The notes: generated by a model from the letters alone, not told the origin. Positions 15,965 through 23,890 are shown, counted from the stretch's first letter. The stretch: DNA of 29,313 nucleotides from VGWB01 sp964480945 (GCA_964480945.1 CAYZRX010000045.1:1-29313); one strand, 5' to 3'. Made by a program: numbers and translations.

Positions 15965-17083
15965 TTAGGCAGGTTGGAGCTCGACGGCATCCGAAGCCAG
16001 TGGAAGCATCACCGTTACGCTTGTGCCTACCTTGTACTCGCTTTCGACGGCGAGAGAGCCCCCATGAAGTTCGGTCAGGCGCTTGGCGACCGCCAGCCCC
16101 AGTCCCGATCCCTGCTGTTCGTAGATCTTGCGCTCGAACTGCATGTAGGCCCCGACGTTGAGGAGCTGCTCGGGCGACAACCCGCGCCCCTCGTCTCGGA
16201 TGATCAGTACGAATCGATCTCCCTTGAGCTCGGTGACGATTCGAAGGGGAGTCCCTTTTTTCGAATATCTGATCGCGTTGTCAAAAAGCTCCTCGAAGAG
16301 CTTGCTGAAGTAATCGGGTGAAATCGCAACGCATGCGGTCGTGAGCTTGAGCGAAAGGTCCGCCGTCCTGCCGGCTTCATATGCTCGCTGTCGTGCAGAG
16401 GCGTCGATGAGCTTGGAGATGTCAGTGGTGCGGCTTTTCCGAAGTTGCTCGATCTTCTGGTAATCCATTTTCAGGATTTCGATCTGGGCGTAGATCAGGA
16501 AGTTTTCGATCAGCCGGAGGAGTCGCTTGCCGTTCTTGTAGATGCGCTCCGCCATTTGAGAGACTTCTATGGGTTCGAGCTCCGCGAACTGCTTTCGAAG
16601 GATATCGGCGTACCCCAGAATGCCGTTGAGCGGCGTCCGCAGTTCGTGCGGAAGAGCCGTGCTCAGCTGCGCACGCAGTTCCTCAAGCTTCGTTTCTGCT
16701 TGCTGGACAAGGATGCGATGTTTCTGCAGCCTCGCTTCTACGGCAGCTACGATTTCAGCGGGCGAGAAGGGCTTGAGCAGGTAATCATCGGCCCCCAGCT
16801 GCATACCTTGACGCATGCTCCGCGGGCTCTGTTCGGCTGTAATCAGGATGAACGGGATCCAGGCCGTCAGAGGGTCGTTCCGGATCGCCGTCAGCACCTG
16901 ATAGCCGTCCACGAGCTCCATCCGGACGTCGCAGATGATCAGATCGGGTAATTGCTTGCGGGCAAGTTCCAGCCCTTCCATGCCGTTTCCGGCGCCATAG
17001 ACGTCAAAGTTGTTTTTCCGGAGCGTCATCACGATCACATCACGGATCGTCGCTTCGTCGTCTATGACAAGAACTTTTGTCAC
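15965..17083 (-). CDS. Receiver-histidine kinase hybrid (REC-HisKA-HATPase)
   Basis: A 372-residue protein with the receiver at the N-terminus rather than the C-terminus. REC covers about 2-122, with acidic pair D8-D9 (VLVIDDE), phospho-acceptor D52 (LIICDVRM) and K104 (YLLKPFSP). A short coiled linker leads to HisKA, with H146 in ALPHELRTPLN. The HATPase domain (about 245-365) carries ELFDNAIRYSKKG, DEGRGLSPEQ and GSGLGLAVAKR. There is no membrane segment. The N2 acidic part DEGRG departs from the more usual DTGxG. GTG at 17083 was chosen because receiver sequence starts there and GGGGA lies about 12 bases upstream; an ATG at 17149 would add 22 hydrophobic, non-conserved residues. It could take phosphate from one kinase and pass a signal to the downstream PAS kinase. 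Confidence 0.9.
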   Translation of the reverse strand: MTKVLVIDDEATIRDVIVMTLRKNNFDVYGAGNGMEGLELARKQLPDLIICDVRMELVDGYQVLTAIRNDPLTAWIPFILITAEQSPRSMRQGMQLGADDYLLKPFSPAEIVAAVEARLQKHRILVQQAETKLEELRAQLSTALPHELRTPLNGILGYADILRKQFAELEPIEVSQMAERIYKNGKRLLRLIENFLIYAQIEILKMDYQKIEQLRKSRTTDISKLIDASARQRAYEAGRTADLSLKLTTACVAISPDYFSKLFEELFDNAIRYSKKGTPLRIVTELKGDRFVLIIRDEGRGLSPEQLLNVGAYMQFERKIYEQQGSGLGLAVAKRLTELHGGSLAVESEYKVGTSVTVMLPLASDAVELQPA

Positions 17084-17230
17084 GGTCGTTCTGATTCCCC
17101 TATTCGACAAATTCCGGTAATAGCCAGCAGCTAAAATAACAAAAATCATCCAGAGAATCCAAGAGGCAGTACCGATGAGCAGATCGATCTACCCCCTCAA
17201 CTCTCAATCGTGCTTTCCGATTTTCGGCCC

Positions 17231-18394
17231 TCATTTCACAAGCCTGTTGTATTTGTTCAGTATTGCCTTGAGTCGCTCGTGAGGAATGGCATAGACAGTA
17301 TTGCCGTTGATACCGCTCATCGTCTCCGCGGCGATCATGGCATTGATGATCGATTCCTCCGTCGCTTGGACCGTCGCGGCAAAAAGCGGATTGATGCGAT
17401 TATTCGGGAGCATTTGGATCGTCGCCACTCCCGAATCCCTCGAAGCGCCGGCGTTGGCAGTTGAGAACGCGATGAAGATGTCGCCGGAGCTGTTGGTGCC
17501 GATTCCACCATTCCTGGCAACACCAAGAGCGGCCCGCTTCGCAATCCTCTTCAGCTGATGGGGAAGCAGCGGCGCGTCCGTCGCGATAACGACGATGATC
17601 GAACCCTGGCCCAGGTCACCTCGCTTTGGCATCAAGTCCGTAATTTCTTTGCCGACTGGGACGCCCGCGATCATCAGCTGACTTCTCGCCCCATAGTTCG
17701 CTTGAACGAGCACACCAACCGTATACCCGCCAGCCCTCGCGTCCAACACACGCGAGGATGTGCCGATCCCCCCTTTGAAACTATGGACGATCATTCCCGT
17801 CCCCCCACCGACGTTTCCCTCTGCGACGGGACCTGATCGGGCATTGTCCAGCGCTTGGAACACATGTGAGGGCTTAACATGAAATCCATTGATGTCATTC
17901 AGGAAGCCATCCCATGTCTCGGCAACAACCGGCAGCGACCAGAGTTGAACCGTCTTGTCATGATGCTTCAATTGCCAAGCGATCACCGCGTCCCTCACCA
18001 CGCCGACGCTGTGCGTGTTCGTGATCATCACCGGCCCCTCCAGGAAGCCGGATTCCTCGACCCACGTTGTACCGGTCATCTCTCCGTTGCCGTTGAGCGT
18101 CGACCATGCCGCAAAGACCGGCTCATCGGACATTTTGCCCTGCGGCAGGATGGCCGTCACGCCGGTACGAACCGGCCCCTCCCCCGCGACGAGTTTCCCT
18201 TCGCCTGAGATGATCGTGGTCTGCCCCACCTCGACCCCTTCAACGTCGGTGATCGCGTTCAAGGGGCCTGGTGTGCCCTCAAAAGGGATCCCCAAGTCGC
18301 GTGCCCGGGGCTTGGACTGGGAAAGTGAAATCTGAACCACCAATGAGCAGCAAAAGAGAGGGACAAGGAGAGATCGGAAACCCGGATGAGTCAT
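17231..18394 (-). CDS. Exported DmpA/P1-family aminopeptidase (S58)
   Basis: A 387-residue member of the L-aminopeptidase/D-esterase family, Ntn-type enzymes that cut themselves before a serine to form alpha and beta chains. The N-terminal signal peptide contains SLLVPLFCCSLVVQISLS. Family motifs seen are ARDLGIPFEGTPGPLNAITDVEGVEVG, TGVTAILP, GNGEMTG, NTHSVGVVRDA, GGTGMIVHSFKGGIGTSSR and GTNSSGDIFIAFS. The likely nucleophile and cleavage point is S303 (before Gly-Asp), preceded by S302. The ATG at 18394 has AGGAGG 7-8 bases upstream. Most characterised members are cytoplasmic or of unclear location, so export is notable. It is transcribed leftward, upstream of no obvious partner; the pilin-like operon lies behind it. 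Confidence 0.9.
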   Translation of the reverse strand: MTHPGFRSLLVPLFCCSLVVQISLSQSKPRARDLGIPFEGTPGPLNAITDVEGVEVGQTTIISGEGKLVAGEGPVRTGVTAILPQGKMSDEPVFAAWSTLNGNGEMTGTTWVEESGFLEGPVMITNTHSVGVVRDAVIAWQLKHHDKTVQLWSLPVVAETWDGFLNDINGFHVKPSHVFQALDNARSGPVAEGNVGGGTGMIVHSFKGGIGTSSRVLDARAGGYTVGVLVQANYGARSQLMIAGVPVGKEITDLMPKRGDLGQGSIIVVIATDAPLLPHQLKRIAKRAALGVARNGGIGTNSSGDIFIAFSTANAGASRDSGVATIQMLPNNRINPLFAATVQATEESIINAMIAAETMSGINGNTVYAIPHERLKAILNKYNRLVK

Positions 18395-18591
18395 GACTAT
18401 TCCTCCTCGGGAAGGTACTTGAGAAATCGCCAATTGCTTTGAAGGTGAGAGAAATGCTTCTCAATCGTACGAAAAGAAGTGTGGGAATACAAACAGGAAT
18501 CCCGACCAGCAATCGCTCCAAACCTTTCTCTGGGTCTTTTCCCGCCGGTCGGGATGTTCGAGGCAGTCTTCCTCTAGGGAATTAGGTCGAT
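18395..18591. other. Intergenic region with an inverted repeat
   Basis: These 197 bases lie between the pilin-like operon and the DmpA gene, both leftward. ATCCCGACC (18499-18507) is the exact reverse complement of GGTCGGGAT (18547-18555), with 39 bases between. It may be a terminator stem, a transcript structure or repeat debris. No T-tract follows. Confidence 0.4.
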
Positions 18592-19608
18592 CTACTCATA
18601 CCATTCGATGATACTGTAATATCTGAGCTTGCCGATTTTCCTTGCCTGATCGAGGGCGCTGGAACTATACTTGACTTTCGCATTTGCCCCGGTGCCTTTT
18701 AGAGTGACGGACGCTCCAGCATTCCCTGCTACGATGACCCCGCCGACGATCTGAGGCGTCCCGGCCGCCCCAAATTGGACCGTCGTATTGAAACCGTCGA
18801 TGATCACCAGACCGTAGAAGCTGAAGTTGCCGTTGAACTGGACATTGCCCCGCACTACGAGAATACCATAACCGACGACGCTCCCGGTGAACTTGATGCT
18901 GAACGATGTGTCGTCGCCCGCATTGCAGTAGGTGATTGCCGGGCTGTTGGTGCTCCCCCACGTGACACCATTGTAAACACCATCAGTATTGTAAAGGTAA
19001 TCTGCATTTGCCTTGTACTCGCTGAGGAAGCCTTTCGGGTCGATGGTCGACGTATCAACCTTGACCGGCGGAACACCCTTGATCGTGCTCCCGGAGCTGG
19101 CGACCGTCGACGAGTCCGACTTTACCATCGTGGTGACGCCCGGCTTGTCGCCGGTCCCAATGAGGTTCGTGCCGGTCGAATCGTAGTTGTGCCCATCCAC
19201 CTCGGCGCCGCCCGCAATCTTAAATGAAACCGGCGTGGCACGAATGCCGATCGCCGCTCCGACCTGTGGAAACGGTTTCGTGGTCCGCAGCAGCTTCGCC
19301 TTCATTGCATAGCTCGAGTCTGCATAGTGGCCGACAGTCGCGATCCACAATGTATCACCCGACTCCTGGTACTGCACCGTATACGAACCCCCGTCGAATA
19401 TCCCCGAGGTCGGAATGGGGTCCAGATTGCGGTCGTAGGCCCGGAGAGTGGTGTGAACCGCCAAACGGGCCAGGTTTCTTGCATAGATGTACTTTGTGTA
19501 TCCGGTCTGAGCCGCAACGAGGGAGTTCGTGGAGCCGTGCATGCTGAACCCGATGATGCCGAACGCAAGACTGAGACCAAAAACCAAAAAGAGCGCTGCC
19601 CTTCCCAT
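18592..19608 (-). CDS. PilX-like pilus assembly/minor pilin-like protein
   Basis: A 338-residue protein anchored by one N-terminal hydrophobic helix (AALFLVFGLSLAFGIIGFS, about 4-22) that starts directly after MGR. An ARNLARLAVHTTLRAY amphipathic helix follows, as in type IV pilin-like proteins. The C-terminal part is Gly/Thr/Asn-rich beta structure (about 90-320) with repeated strands such as GYGILVVRGNVQFNGNFSFYGLVIIDG, the pattern often seen in PilX-type proteins. No prepilin peptidase site (Gly before a Glu-5 helix) is evident. It is the third gene of a three-gene operon, 12 bases after the second. The assignment rests on architecture and order; the function in surface pili or secretion is inference. 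Confidence 0.6.
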   Translation of the reverse strand: MGRAALFLVFGLSLAFGIIGFSMHGSTNSLVAAQTGYTKYIYARNLARLAVHTTLRAYDRNLDPIPTSGIFDGGSYTVQYQESGDTLWIATVGHYADSSYAMKAKLLRTTKPFPQVGAAIGIRATPVSFKIAGGAEVDGHNYDSTGTNLIGTGDKPGVTTMVKSDSSTVASSGSTIKGVPPVKVDTSTIDPKGFLSEYKANADYLYNTDGVYNGVTWGSTNSPAITYCNAGDDTSFSIKFTGSVVGYGILVVRGNVQFNGNFSFYGLVIIDGFNTTVQFGAAGTPQIVGGVIVAGNAGASVTLKGTGANAKVKYSSSALDQARKIGKLRYYSIIEWYE

Positions 19609-19620
19609 AGCTCTGACTCC

Positions 19621-20214
19621 CTAATAGTTCAGATTGTCCAGGTTTCTGGGGACAATTGTCTTCTCCCAGGTTACGGCTGCCCACGTCGTATCATACAGTG
19701 AATAGACGGGTTCGGAACTTTCAATCCTGAACGCCACATCGATCGCCTTGATCCTCCGAAGCTGCGAGAGAACCGTGATTGGAGTCTGGATTTCTTGGTA
19801 CAAAGAATCGTAGTAGCTTATCCGGAGGTAGGTGAGGCCCCAGTTTTGTTGCACGGTCTTCACCCCCGACCGCCGAAACAGCGGAAATTCGTCGGGATTC
19901 TTGACCCCCTGCACCTGGCTGGTATCCCCGGCGAAATATGTCACGTCGTTGATGACGGAGTTGTTCTCAAGATCCGCGAAAAATCGGATTCCCGCCGAAT
20001 CTGCCCAGAGGATCTTCTGTCCCGTGACGTGATGCCCAATCTTCGAAAAATCCCATTCAATCTGACGCGCCAACTCTACGGCATTCGTTTGCGTCACGAC
20101 GTTGTACTGATTCTCGTACATCGTCGAGTTGATGTTCGTTTGAACGCGCGCGACCGTCAGCGCCAGCACGCCAAACACGATCGTCGAAGCAATGATATCA
20201 AAGAAGGAAGACAT
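19621..20214 (-). CDS. PilW-like membrane-anchored pilin-like protein
   Basis: A 197-residue protein with one hydrophobic N-terminal helix (FFDIIASTIVFGVLALTVARV, about 4-24), then a helical continuation (QTNAVELARQIEWDFSKIGH) and a beta-rich C-terminal domain. This is the shape of PilW-type minor pilins, where the helix runs into a domain beginning RxxxxDFxxIG. No Gly-type prepilin cleavage site is visible, so processing is doubtful. The ATG start has AAGGGGAT about 7 bases upstream. It follows the first gene by 16 bases and precedes the third by 12. Family-level identity is not certain. Confidence 0.58.
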   Translation of the reverse strand: MSSFFDIIASTIVFGVLALTVARVQTNINSTMYENQYNVVTQTNAVELARQIEWDFSKIGHHVTGQKILWADSAGIRFFADLENNSVINDVTYFAGDTSQVQGVKNPDEFPLFRRSGVKTVQQNWGLTYLRISYYDSLYQEIQTPITVLSQLRRIKAIDVAFRIESSEPVYSLYDTTWAAVTWEKTIVPRNLDNLNY

Positions 20215-20230
20215 GGCACATCCCCTTTCC

Positions 20231-20803
20231 CTAGAAGTATCTGCGATAGACCGACAGGTCTCTCATCACGAGTGGAATGACGTTGTCATTGAAGTCTTTC
20301 ACCATGTTTGCCTGGGCGACCGTCACCGTAATCCTCTTGTAGAAGGAGGTCCAGTACGTGATCATGTCCGGGAAGTCCTCGTCAACATAGTCAATCTTCA
20401 CCGTCACAGTAAACCACCCGAGTCGGGGGTTCCAGGCCTTCCGGGTGTAGTTGTCATAGTCGTCCACATCGTCGAACTTGAGCTTCGATTGGAAATCGCC
20501 CGTCATGGAAGTGTCGACTCCGCCATTTCCCGTGATTTGTTCCCCGGCCCCGTCGCGCCCAAGTTGGTACACCGGCGTTAGATCGCTCGGCAAGAATGCC
20601 CTCACTCCGTTCAGGGTCTTCTCATCGAATTCCTTTGTGAGGATCTCATCCAACATCGTCTGACCAATGGAAAGCGCATCCAGGTTGGCCTCCATCTCGA
20701 GGCCCGTTGTGCTTGTCTTAATGAGGGAAGCGTTGACGTTGAGGGTAAGTGTCGAAAGGACAACAAATGCGCCGATCACCAGCAGGATCTGCCCTGTGTT
20801 CAT
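20231..20803 (-). CDS. PilV-like membrane-anchored pilin-like protein
   Basis: A 190-residue protein beginning MNTGQ followed by a hydrophobic helix (ILLVIGAFVVLSTLTLNV). A helical stretch (MEANLDALSIGQTMLDEILTKEFDEK) then resembles the region after the membrane helix in PilV-type pilins, where newly exported sequence is followed by A..LA..ml.ei...f. The C-terminal half is beta-rich, with FDDVDDYDNY and TVTVKIDYVDED. Gly-4 just before the helix could be a short-leader cleavage site, but residue 5 of the helix is Val, not Glu. ATG at 20803 is preferred over an upstream in-frame start at 20875 because GGAGG and GGGAA lie just before it. It is first gene of the three-gene operon. Confidence 0.58.
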   Translation of the reverse strand: MNTGQILLVIGAFVVLSTLTLNVNASLIKTSTTGLEMEANLDALSIGQTMLDEILTKEFDEKTLNGVRAFLPSDLTPVYQLGRDGAGEQITGNGGVDTSMTGDFQSKLKFDDVDDYDNYTRKAWNPRLGWFTVTVKIDYVDEDFPDMITYWTSFYKRITVTVAQANMVKDFNDNVIPLVMRDLSVYRRYF

Positions 20804-20846
20804 TTCCCGTGCCTCCGTTTTGCTTTGATACGACTTTCGATATTTT

Positions 20847-20862
20847 TGCACAAAGCATGCCA
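20847..20862 (-). promoter_or_regulatory. Sigma-54-like -24/-12 promoter before the pilin-like operon
   Basis: On the minus strand the sequence is TGGCATGCTTTGTGCA. It matches TGGCAY-N5-TTGCA with one mismatch and has the required 10 bases between GG and GC. It ends 43 bases before the ATG at 20803. RpoN dependence of pilin genes is known in several bacteria; here it is a sequence match only. Confidence 0.5.
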
Positions 20863-21238
20863 TTCGGTCGCTCAAACACTCTCGCGCGTCGAATGCCCTA
20901 AGTGTTCAACTTTTGAATGAGTTATGAAGATATTTCGATTGACTCAACCAGGCAACAGGCTATGAGGGGCTTGTCAATTCTACAAATGGCCGGGGTATCA
21001 AGGTCCACTCCAGATCTAAGAAAACTTCGGCATCGAACCGGCTTGATCAAGCGAATTGGCAACGCGAACAAGGCATTCCAAGCGGGCAGGATTGTCGCCT
21101 CGGCGGAAGCAAATCGAACACACGGCAGGAGAAGTGGTGAACGACAACGAATCGGGAAGGCTACGATTGCAGGCCGAATGCAGGTCGGAGAGAGCTCAGG
21201 GCGGCGCGCCGACGAGGTTCGCTTGAGAGAATGGCGGA
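20863..21238. other. Intergenic region, no recognisable gene
   Basis: About 375 bases lie between the lipid kinase stop and the promoter of the pilin-like operon. Both strands have open frames of about 100 residues, but they are Arg/Ser- or Cys-rich, resemble nothing, and lack good SD sites. I see no tRNA or terminator. Confidence 0.4.
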
Positions 21239-22207
21239 TCACGCCGCAGGATGGATCGCGCTCGGCGAGCGTTTGGATGAGGACTTCAAACGGAGGACGC
21301 GCGGCAAAACTTCGATGGCGCAGGGCGCGAGGCCGAGGAGCTCTCCATCCGCTTCGACGGGCACACGCTCGTCGGAGGAGACGAGGATGCGGCGGGCCTG
21401 AAAGTAGCTTACCCAGGACAGGTCTATATGCTTACCGACATAGATCTTGGGGAAATTCCACAATCGAGCCGGGATCCACTGTTTGTGAATGAGCACGACG
21501 TCAAGGAGTCCGTCGTCAACGCGAGCACGGGGGGCGAATTTCATTCCACCGCCGGCAAACGCGCCGTTGGCGGATACGACCCCGAGAAAAAAATCCCTGA
21601 TGGGCTCGCGATCGTCCACTTGAACAGTCATCATCTGTTCCCGGTGGCGTGCTGCCGTCGCGACCGCGGCAAGCGCAAAACCCAGAAAGCCCCCCAGTTT
21701 CTTGCGCTGATGTTGGACGCGCTCGACAACGACAGCGGCGATTCCTTGTTGACACTCATTGATAAAGAACCGCTCGCTTTCATGCCCGTCGTTCTGGCGA
21801 TACGCGACCCTGCCCAGATCCACTTCGCCAGATTCATCACCGCACACATCGGCGATCTGATCTTCGAGGCGTGCCGGCATGGCGAAACTTTTCGCCACAT
21901 CCTGGGCGGTCCCGCTGCAAACGATTCCCAGTTGGCAGGACGGATTGATCATCTTCCCGTTCAAGAAAAAGCCGTTGATGACCTCTTGAATGGTCCCGTC
22001 ACCCCCAACGGCAATGATGAGCTCCGACCCACGCTGGATAGCCGCACGGGTCGCCGAGGTCGCCTCCAAGGGACCCTTCGTCACGCAGAGCGAGTAGGGT
22101 CTCTTCAGTCTGCGGCCAATTTCAGCAACGATGGCCTCCTGCTTCTTGCCGGTCTTGCCGGCGGAGGAGGCAGGATTCACAACAATCTGCGCTGACGGGA
22201 TACCCAT
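21239..22207 (-). CDS. Diacylglycerol kinase-like lipid kinase (YegS/DagK family)
   Basis: A 322-residue cytoplasmic or membrane-associated kinase that should phosphorylate diacylglycerol, sphingoid bases or a related lipid with ATP. The N-terminal domain has IVVNPASSAGKTGK (nucleotide-binding start) and the diagnostic AVGGDGTIQEVING (GGDGT). The region LGIVCSGTAQDVAKSF corresponds to the usual P-x-GTxNDxAR motif, but with CSGTAQD instead of GTxND. The C-terminal beta-sandwich includes FFINECQQGIAA, VVSANGAFAGGGMKFAPRARVDDGLLDVVLI and VPVEADGELLG, all typical of the family. The ATG at 22207 lacks a strong SD. It is transcribed away from the corrinoid operon and ends towards the pilin-like operon. 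Confidence 0.9.
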   Translation of the reverse strand: MGIPSAQIVVNPASSAGKTGKKQEAIVAEIGRRLKRPYSLCVTKGPLEATSATRAAIQRGSELIIAVGGDGTIQEVINGFFLNGKMINPSCQLGIVCSGTAQDVAKSFAMPARLEDQIADVCGDESGEVDLGRVAYRQNDGHESERFFINECQQGIAAVVVERVQHQRKKLGGFLGFALAAVATAARHREQMMTVQVDDREPIRDFFLGVVSANGAFAGGGMKFAPRARVDDGLLDVVLIHKQWIPARLWNFPKIYVGKHIDLSWVSYFQARRILVSSDERVPVEADGELLGLAPCAIEVLPRVLRLKSSSKRSPSAIHPAA

Positions 22208-22371
22208 CTTAGGAGCGGTCCGTAATCGGAGGGGGAGTCAAATCCAGGAAGATTTGTTGGCGAATTTGGGGATTCTTAAAGAAACATGCAAGCATCGATG
22301 TGAATCGAAGCCACGGCGTGCAGCTTTCAGGATCCGGGGGGGGCCAGCTGTCAATTTTGACCCGATGATTC

Positions 22372-22400
22372 TTGAGTTTCTTCAATCTTCGGTTTATAAT
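22372..22400 (+). promoter_or_regulatory. Sigma-70-like promoter of the corrinoid operon
   Basis: TTGAGT (22372-22377), a 17-base spacer and TATAAT (22395-22400) give a near-consensus housekeeping promoter. It lies about 75 bases upstream of the corrinoid protein GTG start. Confidence 0.72.
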
Positions 22401-22475
22401 TGAGCTACGGTTCAAACGACTCGGCCTGATCGAGTCCTGCGTTCCGGACATTCACCACTTGATACGGAGACAGAC

Positions 22476-23156
22476 GTGGCCGCCAACGAGATACTCGAGT
22501 CTCTCACGCGCTGCATTGAACGGGGGAAGGTCAACGCCAAATCGCCCCATCCTCCCGACATGAAGGGGCAGGACGGTGCAGACGAGCTTGCCCGAAAGGC
22601 GCTCGATGCAGGTATTTCACCTCAGGATGTCTTGTCAAAGTCGATGGTCGTTGCCATGGAGCGCGTCGGCATAAGGTTCCGAAACAAGGAGATCTTCGTT
22701 CCGGACGTGTTGATGGCTGCAAAAGCGATGTCCGCGGCAATGGAACACCTGAAGCCCTTCTTCAAGACGGATGCCCTGAAGCACCGTGGGACGATTGTGA
22801 TGGGGACAGTCCAGGGGGACTTGCACGATATCGGCAAGAAGATCGTCGCGATGGTCATAGAGGGGGCAGGTTGGCAGGTGGTGGACCTGGGAACGGACGT
22901 CTCGGCAGAGAAATTTCTCAACGCGGTCGATCAGAACCCAGGATGCGCGGTCGGCCTGAGCGCGCTTCTCACAACAACGATGGTGAATATGGAAACGACC
23001 GTGAAGAAGGTGAAGGGGAACCACCCCGGCACGAAGATCATCATCGGGGGCGCTCCCGTGACCCCGGATTTCGCGACGAAGATCGGGGCAGATGGATACT
23101 CGGCAGACCCTCAGGGCGCGGTTGAGTTCCTCAACACGCGGTGTCTGCAAGGCTAG
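22476..23156 (+). CDS. Corrinoid (B12-binding) methyltransferase carrier protein
   Basis: A 226-residue MtaC/MtbC-like protein that carries a methyl group on cobalt between a substrate methyltransferase and an acceptor enzyme. The helical cap domain (B12-binding_2, about 1-90) is followed by the Rossmann-like B12 domain (about 95-222). The cobalamin signature is complete: DLHDIGKKIVAMVIEGAGW with lower ligand H117, GLSALLTTTM and IIIGGAPVTPDFATKIGADGYS. It starts with GTG, preceded by GGAGA at about 5 bases, and by a good sigma-70 promoter. The reactivase-like gene starts 2 bases after its stop. The UroD-type gene at 26347 is a plausible methyltransferase partner. Confidence 0.94.
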   Translation: MAANEILESLTRCIERGKVNAKSPHPPDMKGQDGADELARKALDAGISPQDVLSKSMVVAMERVGIRFRNKEIFVPDVLMAAKAMSAAMEHLKPFFKTDALKHRGTIVMGTVQGDLHDIGKKIVAMVIEGAGWQVVDLGTDVSAEKFLNAVDQNPGCAVGLSALLTTTMVNMETTVKKVKGNHPGTKIIIGGAPVTPDFATKIGADGYSADPQGAVEFLNTRCLQG

Positions 23157-23158
23157 AT

Positions 23159-23890
23159 ATGTGGAAGCCAACGCTAGACAATGCACACGTATTCTCACCC
23201 CCCCTTTCCGAACTAAGGATTGACCCGTCAGCCCTCGGGAGAGTTCTCGGATACAAGGGCGGCGAAACCCCGGAGGTCGTCAATACATTTATTGACGGAG
23301 TTCTCCCTGAGGTACCGGACCGGGTGGCGATCCAATGCGGCTTTCGAATCCTCCCGACGAGATCAGTCGCCATCTCCGACGACTCATTCTCTTGCGACGG
23401 CATAAGTTTCTCTTCCGGATCCATCATCGCCAAGCAGCTCACGCAGTCCAACACACTCGCCCTGTTCCTCGCAACGATCGGCCCGAAGCTCGAAGAGTGG
23501 TCGAAAGATCTTATGGCCGATGGCGATATGCTCCGCGCCTATATCGTCGACGCAATCGCCTCGGAAACCGTGGAACAAGTCGCGGAATGGTTGGAGAACA
23601 AGATCGGCGAGCACGCTGGAGGGCAAGGCTGGAAGATCACCAATAGATACAGCCCCGGATATTGTGGCTGGTCGGTGGCCGAGCAGCACAAGCTTTTCTC
23701 GCTCCTGCCGGCTGGATTCTGCGGCGTCTCATTGACCGAGAGCGCGCTGATGATCCCGATCAAGTCGGTCAGCGGCATCGTCGGCCTGGGCCCGGACGTG
23801 AAGCGAGGAGCCTACCAGTGTTCAATCTGCGATTTGAAGGATTGCTTCAGGCGGACGGACGAGCCGGTGGCGGCTCTCGATGAGCCATGA
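23159..23890 (+). CDS. Stand-alone MetH reactivation-domain-like protein
   Basis: A 243-residue soluble protein related to the SAM-binding activation domain of B12-dependent methionine synthase. The core motif RYSPGYCGWSVAEQHKLFSLL (R163 to about 183) matches the MetH RxxPGY region that binds S-adenosylmethionine, and an N-terminal part resembles the helmet fold. A C-terminal CSICDLKDC (C221, C224, C229; C-x2-C-x4-C) could hold a metal or Fe-S cluster, which MetH lacks. The likely role is reductive remethylation or activation of the corrinoid protein encoded just upstream, as stand-alone reactivation domains do in Thermotoga. ATG at 23159 has AAGG 6 bases upstream. The last four bases overlap the ribokinase start (ATGA), indicating translational coupling. 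Confidence 0.82.
   Translation: MWKPTLDNAHVFSPPLSELRIDPSALGRVLGYKGGETPEVVNTFIDGVLPEVPDRVAIQCGFRILPTRSVAISDDSFSCDGISFSSGSIIAKQLTQSNTLALFLATIGPKLEEWSKDLMADGDMLRAYIVDAIASETVEQVAEWLENKIGEHAGGQGWKITNRYSPGYCGWSVAEQHKLFSLLPAGFCGVSLTESALMIPIKSVSGIVGLGPDVKRGAYQCSICDLKDCFRRTDEPVAALDEP

Noticed and set aside
20922..21242. 106-codon minus-strand frame starting as GTGA overlap with the lipid kinase stop
   Set aside because: The overlap looks attractive, but there is no SD and the Cys/Arg/Ser-rich translation resembles non-coding read-through.
20917..21492. 191-codon plus-strand open frame
   Set aside because: Arg-rich, overlaps the lipid kinase end in antisense and lacks a recognisable SD or domain.
22208..22475. 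Cobalamin riboswitch before the corrinoid protein
   Set aside because: I looked for a B12-box-like sequence and the expected multi-stem layout and did not see one; a normal promoter only 75 bases upstream leaves too little leader.
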